Shown here: piece by piece, positions 49,751-61,318 of the stretch
Layout of the letters: each line of letters begins with the position of its first letter
Position numbering within the stretch: the first letter of the stretch is position 1
DNA from: Dicaeum eximium
Lineage: Eukaryota > Chordata > Aves > Passeriformes > Dicaeidae
Length of the DNA stretch: 64,000 bases
Direction: 5' to 3'
NCBI GenBank assembly: GCA_013396995.1
Contig: VWZP01007832.1
Location: 2,308,313-2,372,312, forward strand
Made by a program: the position numbers and the translations under genes
Notes under the pieces: generated by a model
The model's database searches: none
Told to the model about the DNA's origin: nothing
Seen by the model: the letters and a program-made list of their open reading frames with translations, nothing else

Positions 49751-51079
49751 CGTGGCAAGAGGGATCGAATGCTTTTATCTGCAAGTTGGTTTTCTTTTCT
49801 TTGAGTTTTTTAAACGTGAAGTGGAAGAAGGGCGGTACGTGAAGATGCTGAAGTGCGTTGAAGTTCTGGGACCAACCCAGGAAGCAAACAGGACTTGGTA
49901 GTTTACGTGATAGAGGGGTATTTTTTTCTCCGAACAGAGCGGGGAGGGAAGAAAAAGGAGACAATTAACACTACGTGTTAATTTAATTTAATTTATCTCA
50001 ATAGTGCGAAGTCAGTTCTTGTTAAACCTTGTGATGTTTTAAAGTACCTTGTTAATTAACTAGGGATGAGTTACTCTATGTATCAAAGGAATGCCAAATA
50101 ATAAATCAGTCGGAGTGAATTTAGTAAATTTAGTTTTTGTGTTTTTGTTTTCCTCCTTATGTTTTGGAAGCAGGTCTTGAAAGACAGTGGTATCATGCAT
50201 CTACAGTCAGCTGAACTTGGGGCTGAGCATGCTTAAACTTCTCTTGGGAATGGAAAGATTCTTGTGAGGTTATTTTCCTTGCTAATAGTAATCATCCTGA
50301 GATTCAAAATAAGACTAATTTATTTCCTAACTAATAAGTAAAGTGCAAAGAAAATTACACTGTTGAGCTCAAACAACAACATAAAAAAGAAATATGCCAT
50401 AGTAGGCTTGTTTTCTATTGCTCAGTTTCTGCGAGAGGTATGTGAGGAACTCTACAAACATTTTTGTGTTAGAAGGCACATCAGATTTAGCCAATGATAT
50501 CACCTGAAATACCTTAAAGTATACACAGATGGTTCTCAGAAGAAAGAAAACAGAGAAGTGAAATATATGGGTTTCTTCAAGGGCAGGTATTGTTCTAGTG
50601 GAGGAAAAAAAGATGTTTTGCTTATAAAAGAAATTGTTGAGTAGCCACAGAAAAGGGATAAGTGCCTTCAGTGCCAGTGTTACAACTTCTGGTGGTTTGG
50701 ACTTGCAGTGTGAAGCTGGTGAAGATGGCTTGAGATACAAAACCAGCAAGTCCAGAACAAAATAAAGCAGAAAAGATTGAGGCAAGGGGAATATGATTAA
50801 TCTGTTGTAATGTGTTTTAAACTTGTTAGTGTATGGTCTACTCTGTTCCCATTCTAACCATTGCTTTTCCAGTTTTACAGTAGTAGGTTTTCCTGGATTC
50901 TGTTCTTATTTCAGTGGCAATGCATTAGCACTGCAGTTGTGCTTTAGCACAATAAATACAATATATCCCCTTGCCAAAAATCTATAATCTACCTGCAAAT
51001 ACTGCACTGTATTACAGTAGTGGAAGCTACATGTAAAAGGGGTCAAATAGCTGAGGGTACCCAAAAGCAAAGACAAGAT
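49751..51079. other. non-coding DNA flanking CpG island B
   Basis: GC falls quickly after 49,770. A short inverted repeat TTAACAC-TAC-GTGTTAA lies at 49,965-49,981. The 138-codon open frame at 50,369-50,785 (minus) has no recognisable domain and is AT-rich in composition. Confidence 0.6.
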
Positions 51080-52190
51080 TAGTAATAGAGATGATCTAAT
51101 CTGGCAGCCACTGTACACTTAGCTGTAGGACAATTTTTGAAGGGCAAAATAAGATCACGGAGAACTTAAAGGTGGGATGAAATGGATCAATTTTAGAAAA
51201 AAAAAAAAGTGTACCAGACTACCTTGTTACCTTATGTTTCATTGTGAGCAAACTTTGATACTATACCATGTGAAGAAATTGTGTAAAACAGATAAAATTT
51301 GGATTCATTGTATTGTAAGATGACTTTGGAATGAACTGACAGATAATAGGTGGAAAGAGACTATTAGGGACTTATGGAAAGAAGGCTGCAAACTGGAGGT
51401 TTTGAGGACTATTGGAATTCTTTCCTTAGTGACACTAGTGAAAAAGTACAACAATAAAATCTTGTAGTAAAATCAAGTACCATGATAAAATCTTATGACA
51501 CAAAACTGGTAGAGTGTATTGATAGAGAGGAGGATTGGAATATCCATGTGCTGAGAAGATGAATCAAAACTGAGATTAATTGAATGAGGTGAGATTTAGT
51601 GATGCAAATAGGAACTGATCACAATTTGTTCTAGAAGGGTTCGTCACTTCAGTGACAGGTTGGTAGTTGGTGCAGTAGTTAGCAGCAGAATGATAGCATG
51701 TGACATGGCTGGGAAAATAATAATAAAAAAAGATAGCGTCCTAGAAAGTGTGAAGGAATGGATTTCCTGTATGTATGGAAAATATGACTGTCAAAGTATA
51801 TGGCATTAGTAACATCTTATCTGGAGCCCATGGATCACCCACATTCAGATAAATGGGTTCAAACAGATGGATGGAACAGATGCAGAAAAGGACCACATGG
51901 ATGTTAAGAGGAATAGAGAGGCTTAACAGAAAGACACAGAAGTGACAATTACACGGTTATGTAAGGAAGGAAAATAATTATATGAGCTCAAGATTAGAAT
52001 AAAGCAAAACAAATGTGTGTAAAAGGGATAATGGGTAGACTTTGCTGGAAATTGCAGGAAGAGCTCTAACTATCAGACTAACGATATTCTGGAGCGGTTT
52101 CAAATGAAAAACAAGTTTAGATTTCTTTTAGAAGGAAGTTTGATATATCCAGGAAAGAACATCAGTGTTGGATTCTGAACATTAGTGGGG
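51080..52190 (+). mobile_element. old degraded CR1/L3-type LINE body
   Basis: The order of short blocks follows the 3' untranslated part of old CR1-like LINEs: AAATGGGTTCAAACAGATGG-ATGGAACAGATGCAGAAAAGGACCAC-ATGGATG-TTAAGAGGAATAGAGAGGCT (about 51,852-51,920), then AATTATATGAGCTCAAGATTAG, ACAAATGTGTG, GGAAATT, CTAACTATCAGA and ATTCTGGAGCGG up to about 52,100. The left boundary is uncertain; similar but weaker blocks begin near 51,080. The copy is full of indels with no intact frame, so it predates the two short CR1 ends elsewhere in the window. It lies on the + strand. Confidence 0.65.
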
Positions 52191-53140
52191 AATTTCATTT
52201 GGGAATCGTGGGTATCTCCTCCCATAATACCACATCCTTGTGTATCAGGAATTCTGAGATGGGTATGTTAATTTACAGTGGGTCCATTTTGAAAAGTGCT
52301 GCTGGTTTTTGTCATATTAATTTCATTTTATGCCTCTTAATAGCAACAACGTAGTTTGGTTGTGTTGGCTCAGAACTGTGTATTTGGTTTGGACTCTATG
52401 GCTGAATTCATGCAGTACTACCTGACTTTTTGTGCCTGGATGGGCTACTTGTAGGAGTCTGCATGGAACAATCTTTAGGTAAGTTTTTAAGCATCTAGGC
52501 CAAGACAGTGCTGCATTCTAAACTGTATGTATAATCAGCTTCCTTGGGATGTTACCTGAGACCCTCTGTCTTTTTTTCTTTTCCTGCCTTTTGGATTGTA
52601 TAGTTTTTACATACAGCACTTACTGCAGTACTGAAGAATTAACAGAAGAACCTGAAGATTAAAGAAGATTGCTTTTCAGCAAGGCTGCTGTCCTCTAGGC
52701 AGACAGTTTAGATTTTTACTTGGCATTTTGGCTTTTGGGAAATCTCCACAGGGCAGGGAGTTAAGCAATCATTGCTCTGTCATCCATTTTAATTTTATTT
52801 TTCAGTCCACAGCTGTAGCAGGTTATTCAGAGAGAAATAATATGTTTTAAGGAGGTAACTTCCTGTTCAGTGGTCAATAGAAAACTAAGTGATAGAATCA
52901 ATCCAATCATCAATTTATGCATTAAGTGCTACCACTGGCACTTTCAGTAGTTGCTGAAGCAAAGAAGTGAAGTGATTATAAGAATTAAACTTCCCTCATA
53001 TGCCTAGAGGTGAACAAGTCATGAAAATGGAAGGCTCATTTGGTATGAGACAGTATGAAAGACTAGGAAGAAAGACCAAAAAAAGAGTATTATTTCTAAC
53101 TGCTTTCTTGTACTTTTTTTCTGTAAAGTGGGATTTGAGC

Positions 53141-53180
53141 TACAGATATTTATCTTGAACTACAGATATTTATCTTGAAG
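53141..53180. repeat. 20-bp tandem duplication
   Basis: TACAGATATTTATCTTGAAC (53,141-53,160) is followed directly by TACAGATATTTATCTTGAAG (53,161-53,180), with one mismatch. The duplication is recent. Confidence 0.95.
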
Positions 53181-55463
53181 CTTACAGGGCAAAGGTGTGA
53201 CCATGCAGTGATGGTATGAGTGTGGAATGAAACATGCTTGGTTGTTATTTAACCCAGAGTCTTGAAAGTTATTTTCTTCTTCCATTATGAGTCTGTTTCT
53301 TTAAAGAAAATAATTCCTATTGATAGCAGGTTCTTTCTCTTGTTCTTTTCTTAACCTTTTTGAATTGGAAGGAAGTCATGGACTTCCCATTGAAATGGTA
53401 GGAATACTGTGTTGGGCCTTCAGCAAAGAAAAGTTTTCTGACCTGATTAGTCCGTGTCATCCTACAAGGCTTTCTGCCATTAAAAGAGGCACTTCCACTG
53501 GTGTCACTTGTTTCTAGTCCTCTTGTGGTGTATTATGCCTCTTGAAATAACACTGATTGGGGGAGCAAAGTCATGGAAGTGAGCAGCATTCATGTGATAA
53601 GGCTGATAATGACATTTGTGTGACTCAATAGCAAAAGCAAAACAGCTCATATTTTAGTATTAAACAACAATAAGGTGTAACTGCTGTCACTAAGAGCAGG
53701 CCAAATCCATTCTTTTGCTGGTTTTATGTAAACCACATCTGGGGGAATGTGTACACGTGTCTGCTCACGCACATGTATGTATAAATGTACACCTGTTTTG
53801 CTGCAGGTGCTGGCTGATGAGTGGAAGTAACAGAAAATCAATATATATAAATACTGGGAACCTACACTCTGAACAGAATCAGAGTATGGCAGGGCTTGGT
53901 TTGGTATCAGTAGACTCAGAAAGGGAGGGTTCACTGCAGCCTGCGGCAGCATTTTTTGCATTGTTTTGGTTTTTTTTTAAAATTGCACATAGTTTGGTTT
54001 TAATTATTTTTGTAGGAATACTTTGGAGCCAGGACATTGCTTCTGTAAATCTTCAGATTTCCACTGAAGTCTCCAAAGGGGGATAGCATTTTACACACCT
54101 TGGATAGATAGCCTTCTGGGTGAAAACATTATTATGGTGTCTTTGGTCCTACATTGTTTTTAAACAATGAGGGTTTTGAAATGCCAATTTCAGTGGTTAA
54201 AACTGCAGTGGTAAAAGTCTTGAGGAAGTCTGGAAGCCAAACATTTTAAAGAAATATGGAGAATTTGATGAAAAATATGCAGATGCCTTATTGGGATTTA
54301 AAGATAGATAGCAATCTGAGATACTTTTTTTGCTTGCAACTTCTGTCTGTGGTAGGGTCCTTGTTGAACTTTCTGCCCTCACATTTCCCCTAGAAATGAT
54401 ACATTGTGTTTAACAGGCATTCAAAGTGGAATTCACATGGAATTCCCAATACTGGGAGTAGCCAAAACCAAGTCTTCCACAAGTTCTGGGTTTTGGCAGG
54501 GGCACCAGAACTGTCTGGCCTGTGGATCTTTAAGGAGACACTTGAGGACTACAGATTTTTTAAAAAGGATGAGAGGACCAAGATTTATCACCAAATGTAG
54601 TCCATCATCTAGGTCTGAAAGTGAGTGTATCATGCAAGATGACACTGAGTGTTGGCAGTGGTGTGAGTGCCATGCCTTTCTGAACTTTGTTCATTTTATG
54701 TGGACAAGTATCTGTGTCCCTTATCTATGATTACAAAACTAGGTAGAAGAGACATCAAGGATTAAACAATGAGCACACAGCATTTAATTTCTACAGATGA
54801 TATTTTCAGCTCAAATCAATATATTTCAGTGCATTGTAGGATTGAAAAAGGGTAATCTGTTGCCATGGCCATATTATGTCTCCAGTAAATACATGTTGCT
54901 CTTGGATTTGCAGCATGCACAACTATTAGAATTTTTTTTTTTTTTCAGTAGTACTTGATTTCCAATGTTGCTGGTGATAATAAAACCTGACCCCCACTTT
55001 ATATGCATGTCCTACTAAGCCTTTCCTTGGTTTGCATAATAAGAGGATCTGGAGCTCCCCATTGCAATCACTTCTGAGAACTCTAAACAAGGAATGGCAA
55101 CAAAAAGAAAAATTTTGGGTTTTAACAGGAGACCTACTTGTCAATCCATAGTAGGTAAAAGTGAAAAATCCCTGTATCAAGTATTAGAGTTTGTAGTACC
55201 ATTTGTATTGTTTCCTGTTGCAAGGTAAACTGAACAGACCTTCTCATAAAGAGCAGCATGCATCTGCATGGCATGTTAGATTTGCAATCTGTAGACTCAA
55301 CTAGTTAATATGCCAGCTACTGTTTGGCTTTAGGTTCTGTTTGTCTTCCATTGCTACATTTGCCTGGAGGGTTTTGTGGTTGAGAAATTTGGGACTTTAT
55401 TCCCTGAAGCTGGCTAGATTGCTGGTTTATTTGAGAAGCAAGGAGTGTATAGCTGTAACACAG

Positions 55464-55510
55464 TGTGGTAACCTAAAATGACTAACACCATGTGGTAACC
55501 TAACTGACTG
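55464..55510. repeat. short tandem repeat, 27-bp period
   Basis: TGTGGTAACCTAA occurs at 55,464 and again at 55,491, each followed by an A/C-TGAC motif. It is a local two-copy duplication. Confidence 0.85.
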
Positions 55511-56019
55511 ACTCAGTTTCAAGCTAAGACTTGTGCTTTGCAGCTGCCTTGTGTTTGCAGGTTTCTGCCCTTCTCATAGAAACTATGCCCAGAAGTGTGC
55601 AATTGCAGATGAGCGACACATCAATCATAAATTGGGCTTAGTTGGTTATTTATTATGGCACTTCATGTTACCAATTCCATCCCTTTCTCTCAGCCTGCTG
55701 TTCTCTGGCTCCCTTGTTTCCTGCAAGCTCTGCAGAGGAGGGCTGATCAGCTCGAGGTGCCTTATGTTAGGCCCACAGGAGTCCTGTACCGTAGGAGCTG
55801 GCAGTGAGAGCCAGCTGGCAAAGCCCAAGTCTGAACCATGGAACCCCCGGCACCTGCTTCATGTGTAGCATGCCAGGAGGGAGCAGGGTTACATAAATAC
55901 CTGCTTCTATACTTGCCCAAATACACCACTTTAACATATGCTGAAGATGTATGCACAGGATGGGGCTGAGAATGTCTGCCCCAGCCCCTCCAGTCCCACT
56001 GGCTCTCCCTCCCATCATT

Positions 56020-56262
56020 ACAGCTGAAAGAAAAACAGTTACTGAGAAGAAATTATTTGCTGAGGGTGGTGAGGCACTGGAATATGTTTCACAGAGAAAT
56101 TGTGGGTGCTCAATCCCTGTGAGTGTCCAAGACCATCTTGTTTGGGGCTCTGAGAACCCTGGCCTTCTGAAAGGCATCCTTGCCCATGGCAGGAGAGTTG
56201 AAAGTAGATGTCCCTTCCAACCCAGGCAATTCTATGATGATTCTGTGATTCTGTGTGCTGTG
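56020..56262 (+). mobile_element. CR1 LINE 3' end, 5'-truncated
   Basis: The segment follows the avian CR1 3' untranslated region closely in order: GAGAAGAAATTATTTGCTGA, GGGTGGTGAGGCACTGGAAT, CACAGAGAAATTGTGGGTGC, TCAATCCCTG.GAGTGTCCAAGACC, GGCATCCTTGCCCATGGCAG, GTTGAAAGTAGATG, TCCCTTCCAACCCAGGCAA, then ATTCTATG/ATTCTGTG octamers ending at about 56,255. About 240 bp are present and no reverse transcriptase is encoded. A 136-codon open frame on the opposite strand (55,767-56,177) runs through it and is therefore not a gene. Confidence 0.92.
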
Positions 56263-59200
56263 CAACAGATTCAACCAAAATCACCTCACCCTGCACACCT
56301 GTGCTGTGCTGTTAAAGCACTTTTCTGCCCTTTCAGGCAGAGGAGGGAAACCTGAACTCCTGGGTGAGTGCTAAATAATGTACAGACTCAGAGGGCTACC
56401 ATGACCCTTGCAAGGAGATTGGAGTAGGTGCCTAAGGAAAAGCTGAGGATCTGGAATTCCACACAAGGAATTGCCTCACCCTATCATTACTATGAACTCA
56501 GCAGTTGATGAGGTGTATTGAGAGATTTGTTGGCGTGTCTGAATGGTTCTTATAGAGACATTAACAGAATGGACAATGAAGATTATATTCTTAGATATTC
56601 TAATTTTTGCCTTCAGTGTGCACTGAAAACAGGGTGTCTTAATTTGGGGCTATGGATTTAGGCAAAGACACACTGCAGTGCTCAGCACCACAGCAGCCAG
56701 GCCCTTTATTGAATCTGGCCTCACTGCAATAAGTGTGAGTAATGGTAAGAGAGGCATGAGAGCAGAATGACTGTACAAGGGGGAGAGCTGCTCTTGAGTT
56801 GCTAGAGTGAAAAACATATTTGTAAAGGGATAAAATTAGTGCTGGGTACAAGAATGCCATTTAATGAAACAAATGACTACAGTGTTCAGTGGCAGGAAAA
56901 AACATGACACATCACAGATAACCAGCAGTCCCCCTTCCCTGTCTCAGGGTTGCTGCAGAGCAGACAGCATTTCTGGCAGCACCGGGCAGGCTGGGATGAG
57001 AAGTGGATCCCAGTGCTGAGGCTTCCCGAGTGCTGAGACCCCTGAGCCACAGGTCTCACTGTGGGGACAGTGAGTGACTGTCTTGGGTCCTCACCTGTGA
57101 GCTTGCAGAGAGAAATGTTTTCCTCAAGTACTGAGAGAGAGGGGTAGGAGGGAGACATGGGAATGTGGTCTCACTGTGAGATATGGGTTGCTTGTGAGGT
57201 ACTTGTGGCAGCAATGTCAGAGAAAAACTTCATAACAAAATCTGATGTTTCTTATTGGGTGCTCTTTTATCCCCTATTCATTGTGTTTTATTGCTTCTGT
57301 GCTATATTTTTGTTTTCTTTGTCTCCTTTTGATGTTGTCATCTACACAGTTCTATGTCCTTATTTTTTGTTCCTTGTTGTATTCTTTAGTCACGCATGTC
57401 CCTACTCCTTTAGCCTTCCTAAAGACTTCTCTCTCGTCTCTGTTGTGATGTGCTGTACAGCTTAGCCATGATCCATATGATGGAGCAATGTAGCCAAGCT
57501 GTGGGTTGACTGAGGCTTGCATCACTGCCCTGACCCAGATTGCATCTGCAGTCATCTGGAACTGACTACACGCCTGAACTGCTAAAAGAGGCTGTGGAAA
57601 TACAGATCTCTGGGGCCTTGCCAAGGTATCCTCATATGTGTATGCATGCTGATGTGTGAGTACACTCAAAATGCCTGTCTGTTCCATCAGCTCAGCAGAC
57701 TGGGTGCTCCCTTGGGATTTGCAGCAGCTTACGGCAAATGGGAACAGACCTGCAAAGCTCATGAGAATACTCGGATTAACCCTGGAAAGGGGGATATGCC
57801 TGTTGCTCAGGAATGTGTGATGCCCACAAGCAAGAGATGCAAACCCCCTCATTTGACCTTTGTATAATTCTTTCCCTTCCAGTGAGTCCCTTTCCCTGCC
57901 TGTGACTCATCTTCTTCTAAATGTAGACTGTAAGCCTCTCAGAGGACTGCCTTTCTCTCCAAGCAGGGTAGCATAAAAAATAGCAACACTTTTGAATAAC
58001 CAGTATGATTTTTTAACACAAAAAGAAAACTAGAGGACTGCCTCACTTTGTCTGTGCCTCTCTGTCAAGGGGTTTGTCCCTCTGTCTGAGAGAACAGCAG
58101 GGCAGTTCTGTCCTGACCTGCAACAAGAAAGTTGTTCAGACAAGAGGTCTCAGGAGCAGGACAACTGCAGTGCAGTATGCAGGAGATGTTATAATAAAAG
58201 ATGGGTAAACTCTGACAGAGACCAACAAGTCTTTCGTAGCACCCACATACTTCCTTCCCTATTTCTGACCCATTTGTAATTGGCAGCATCCCCTTGGTAA
58301 CTGCAGTGCAGTGCACATGGATGTCCAGTAGGAAGTTGCCTGCTCCCTTCAGCAGGTTGCCTAATGCTCATCTCCTTTCCTCCAGCCTCTACATGCACTG
58401 TCCAGCTGCCCAGTCCACTTCTGTTCTAAACACTTGGTGACTCTGGTGACCACTGTTGCCTTCCATCCTTTGCTTCAGCTCTTATCTTGTCTTTGATTTG
58501 TAGAAGACCTCTTTGTTCTTTTCTCTTTTCAGATGCTTGTGCCATATTCACCTGTCCTGTGGAAGACAAAAGAGGGAGGATCAGCAGTGTGTCATTTATT
58601 CTGCAAAAACTGAACAGATGAGAACTGCCTTGACAGCCAATAGAAGAAATTGTTTTAAAATGAAAGGCTGATATGGAACAAGAGGAAAATTATCCCAGCA
58701 TTTTGCACTTTTTTGTAATCAAAGTCCAGTCTTTGGAGGGTGTTATGTCAGCTACACACTTGGTGAGGCATATAAGGCCTATAAGGATTTTCCTTGTGTA
58801 ATGCCTGCAGGAGTTAGCCCTAGCATATCACACTATTCTAAAAGTGGTGTCCAGTGAGCTCTCTTGGGAAAAATATAGGAAGAAAACTTGGTAGGAGGGA
58901 TTGACAAAAGAAAAAAAAAAAGTTAATTAATTCACCATAGGGATGGAAGGATAGATGTTTCCTGTTGTGGAATAGGACAAAATCCTGTGACATGTTCCTT
59001 CCTATTAGGTCTGATACCACTGCTTATGATAAAGACTAATTTCTAAAAATCAACTGTAAAGCTATAGGTCAGCCAATAAGACAGTGACTTGAACTAATTG
59101 ACATCAGTGCATCAGTTGTTGAATCCAAAGAAATTTGAATCCCACTATGAATTTGTTTTCCACAAGTAGATTATGAACAGAAGCCTTTGATTTCTATTAA

Positions 59201-60239
59201 TTATGTATTTTTGAATGAAAAACTATTTTGTGTATATATATTTAATAACAGGAAATGTAGAAAAAATTATTTTTATTAAACTAATAAAAGGGATAAACCT
59301 ATCACAGCACATTTTCATTTAATTTCTTTGGTCTCGTTTCCCTTAGCGTAGACAAAAGGTCATAAAGTGCAGCCTCAGGTATGTCAGGATGCACAGTTCT
59401 TTGCAGCAGGTAGTTGATGTCATACCAGTGTGTCTTGTTTCTAAATGAGAGCTTTGAATAGGCAGCAGTGCTTGTAACTGCATTCACATGGACCGTGGTC
59501 ACGCTGTGGCCTCAGGGTGCAACACGCAGGGTCCTGCTCACCTGCTACAATTCAGGTAGCCTGAAGCAGGCAAAGGTTAGGAGATGTGGAATGGGATGAG
59601 GAAAGAGAAATTGCAGAGCGCTTGTAAATCCATTGAGTTTACAATGAGTGATCTGCAGGAGTGGATCTGCAAGGGGAAGCCAGGCCTGAGGTGTGCCAGG
59701 ATTTGGCAGATTAGGCTCCTGGAGCTTCCTCTGCCATTGCCATGGTGTGTGGCAAGTAATGCAAAGGAGTGGATGAGGGGAACATGGCTACAGCCTGGCA
59801 GCTGGTACAGCTTGGAGGTCTTCAGCAGTAGTGGCTGGATTTGGGTATGACCTATTTGCCAGTCCAGGAGAGAAAGGAAAAGCAACATTAAGACTACCCC
59901 CTATGTGCTACTTGTTGTTAATAACTCAGATGGATGCAGATCTCCAAAAAACCTAATCTAGAGAAGGTTTCTTACTGCTTTGAACTAAGGTCATTGTCAA
60001 ATAAGTGGTATAAAAGGCTTGTTTTCTAGAAAAAAAATGTTGGCACTGAAAGTTGCAAGAGGCTCCCTTTAAAAAGAGCAGTCCCCTATACCTCAACTGG
60101 TCTTGGACATTTTAACTGACCCACACCTTACACCAAAATGCCACTAACTTTCCAAATTCCTCAGCCACTCCTGCCGTTTCAGCTTGTTGAGGCAATACCT
60201 TTCAGCCATGAACTATTTCAGGGCTTCAGCCTCCCACTA
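56263..60239. other. non-coding DNA, no gene seen
   Basis: The longest open frame is 166 codons (57,352-57,852, minus). It shows no domain, and its Cys/His/Ser-rich mix looks random. A weak L2/MIR-like relic lies at 57,917. No splice-bounded coding segment was recognised. Confidence 0.6.
57917..57962 (+). repeat. possible L2/MIR-like 3'-end relic
   Basis: CTAAATGTAGACTGTAAGCC followed by TCTCAGAGGACTGCCTTTCT resembles the 'TAGACTGTAAGCTCC-TGAGGGCAGGGACT' block found near the 3' end of L2-type LINEs and their SINE partners. A second AGAGGACTGCC lies at about 58,032. The match is short and degenerate. Confidence 0.3.
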
Positions 60240-60880
60240 CCCTCCTCTCCGCCCCAGGCTCCCTCCTGGCAGGGAGGGAAAACCCGGGCCCCTAAGTGAG
60301 GTACGGGTGGCACGGCCCTAGCGAGTGGCTGGAGGTGTGACAGAAGGCAGAGGAGCTTTGTGTCCTTCACACCATGGAAGGAGCCGCCGACGGGCTGTGT
60401 GTGTCATTTCAGAGGTGTCTTCCACATTCCTCCCAGGTCCAGGCGTTCCTAACCCCATCGTGTGTGGGGCTCTGGGAGAGAGCTCCTGTCAAGCGGGCAG
60501 GTGAAGGGCAACGGGGCAGGGCAAGTCCAGGCACGGCACAAGTGGTCAGCTCAGGGGAAATATTTCAGGAAGCCTCCGTTGACCCTGGATCTTGTCGGGG
60601 AAGACAGAGTGAGGCCGGCCAGACGGGACAGCGCTGCCAGCCCCGCGGTGCGTGGGGTGCAGTGGCAGCTGGGCTGTGGCGCTCAGCCTCTCTTTCCCCG
60701 GGAGGGACTTGCCCCGGTGCGGGTTCCCTTTGCCCAGGGGTCCCTGCGGGCCCGTGCCGTGCCGTGCCGTGGCGATCGCGGCGATCCGTGGGCGAGCGCA
60801 GTGCGGGGCTGGGGGGAGGGGAACCGAGGGACATATTCGAGTGTAAGGCGGAGCCTGAGCATTTTATGAATGGGCTCATA

Positions 60881-60888
60881 TGACGTCA
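60881..60888. promoter_or_regulatory. consensus CRE (TGACGTCA)
   Basis: A full palindromic cAMP-response element that CREB/ATF factors bind, about 140-200 bases upstream of the inferred start. Position and CpG context favour function. Confidence 0.6.
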
Positions 60889-60949
60889 GTGGGGGCGGGA
60901 GCAGAGGCCCCGTCTTCCACCAGTCCTGCGGGGTTCCCGGGCGTTGCGA

Positions 60950-60954
60950 CCAAT
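60950..60954 (+). promoter_or_regulatory. CCAAT box 1 of island C
   Basis: GACCAATCGG is a near-consensus NF-Y site, about 42 bases upstream of a second CCAAT. NF-Y sites at -60 to -120 are typical of CpG promoters. Confidence 0.55.
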
Positions 60955-60991
60955 CGGAGTGCGGCGGCCGGGTGACGGCCATGCTCGCTGG

Positions 60992-61001
60992 CCAATGGCG
61001 G
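60992..61001 (+). promoter_or_regulatory. CCAAT box 2 / GGCGG element of island C
   Basis: GGCCAATGGCGG combines an NF-Y core with a GGCGG GC element. It lies about 28 bases before an E-box. Confidence 0.55.
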
Positions 61002-61019
61002 CAGGAGAGCGGTGCCGAC

Positions 61020-61025
61020 CACGTG
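61020..61025. promoter_or_regulatory. CACGTG E-box of island C
   Basis: A palindromic CACGTG in ACCACGTGGGG context can bind USF, MYC/MAX or MiT-family bHLH factors. It is close to the inferred start. Confidence 0.5.
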
Positions 61026-61049
61026 GGGCGCAGGCCGCAAGTAGTACGG

Positions 61050-61237
61050 GGGCGTGTGGCCGCTCGCTGCCTGCCCCCCCCTTCCCGGCGCGGCGGGGCC
61101 GGGCGGCCCAGGGCGGGCGGGCCCGGCCGCGTTGCCGGGTTACCCGGTGGCTGAGAGGCCTCTNCTGGCCGGGCTCCGCGTCTGGGTGCTGGGGAGCGGC
61201 GCCGCCGCCGTGGGGCCGGCGCTGGGCGCCTGGGCAG
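61050..61237 (+). ncRNA. candidate first exon of the island C gene, mostly or wholly 5' UTR
   Basis: The right boundary is a good 5' splice site, GGGCAG|GTGAGTG, after base 61,237. The start is inferred from the promoter elements and is not precise. One frame is open from about 61,054 to the donor and reads a hydrophobic Gly/Ala/Leu/Val-rich string (LAGLRVWVLGSGAAAVGPA...) that looks superficially like a signal peptide or membrane segment. However, there is no ATG in that frame between 61,054 and the donor. Translation would have to begin at a non-AUG codon, in an upstream exon or in a later exon, so I favour a leader exon. An N at 61,164 interrupts it. The downstream partner may be the candidate exon at 63,698. 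The gene is unidentified. Confidence 0.4.
61135..61147. repeat. palindrome CCGGGT-T-ACCCGG
   Basis: A perfect 6-bp inverted repeat with a 1-base centre lies inside the candidate first exon. It could be a dimeric factor site or an RNA stem in the leader. Confidence 0.6.
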
Positions 61238-61318
61238 GTGAGTGCGCGTCCCGGCCGCCCCCGCCGCGGCTCTTTCTGCGGTGCCCTTCCCGGGCCGGGG
61301 CGGGGACCTCGCGGGGGA

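Larger units (their letters stand above)
52191..56019. other. non-coding DNA, no gene seen
   Basis: No supported gene. Small tandem duplications occur at 53,141 and 55,464. A GT/AC-rich stretch at about 53,745-53,790 is alternating purine-pyrimidine. Open frames up to 123 codons look random. Confidence 0.6.

Noticed and set aside
55767..56177. 136-codon minus-strand open frame
   Set aside because: It overlaps the antisense of the CR1 3' end, which is non-coding.
57352..57852. 166-codon minus-strand open frame
   Set aside because: No recognisable domain, mixed random-looking composition, no splice signals at the ends.
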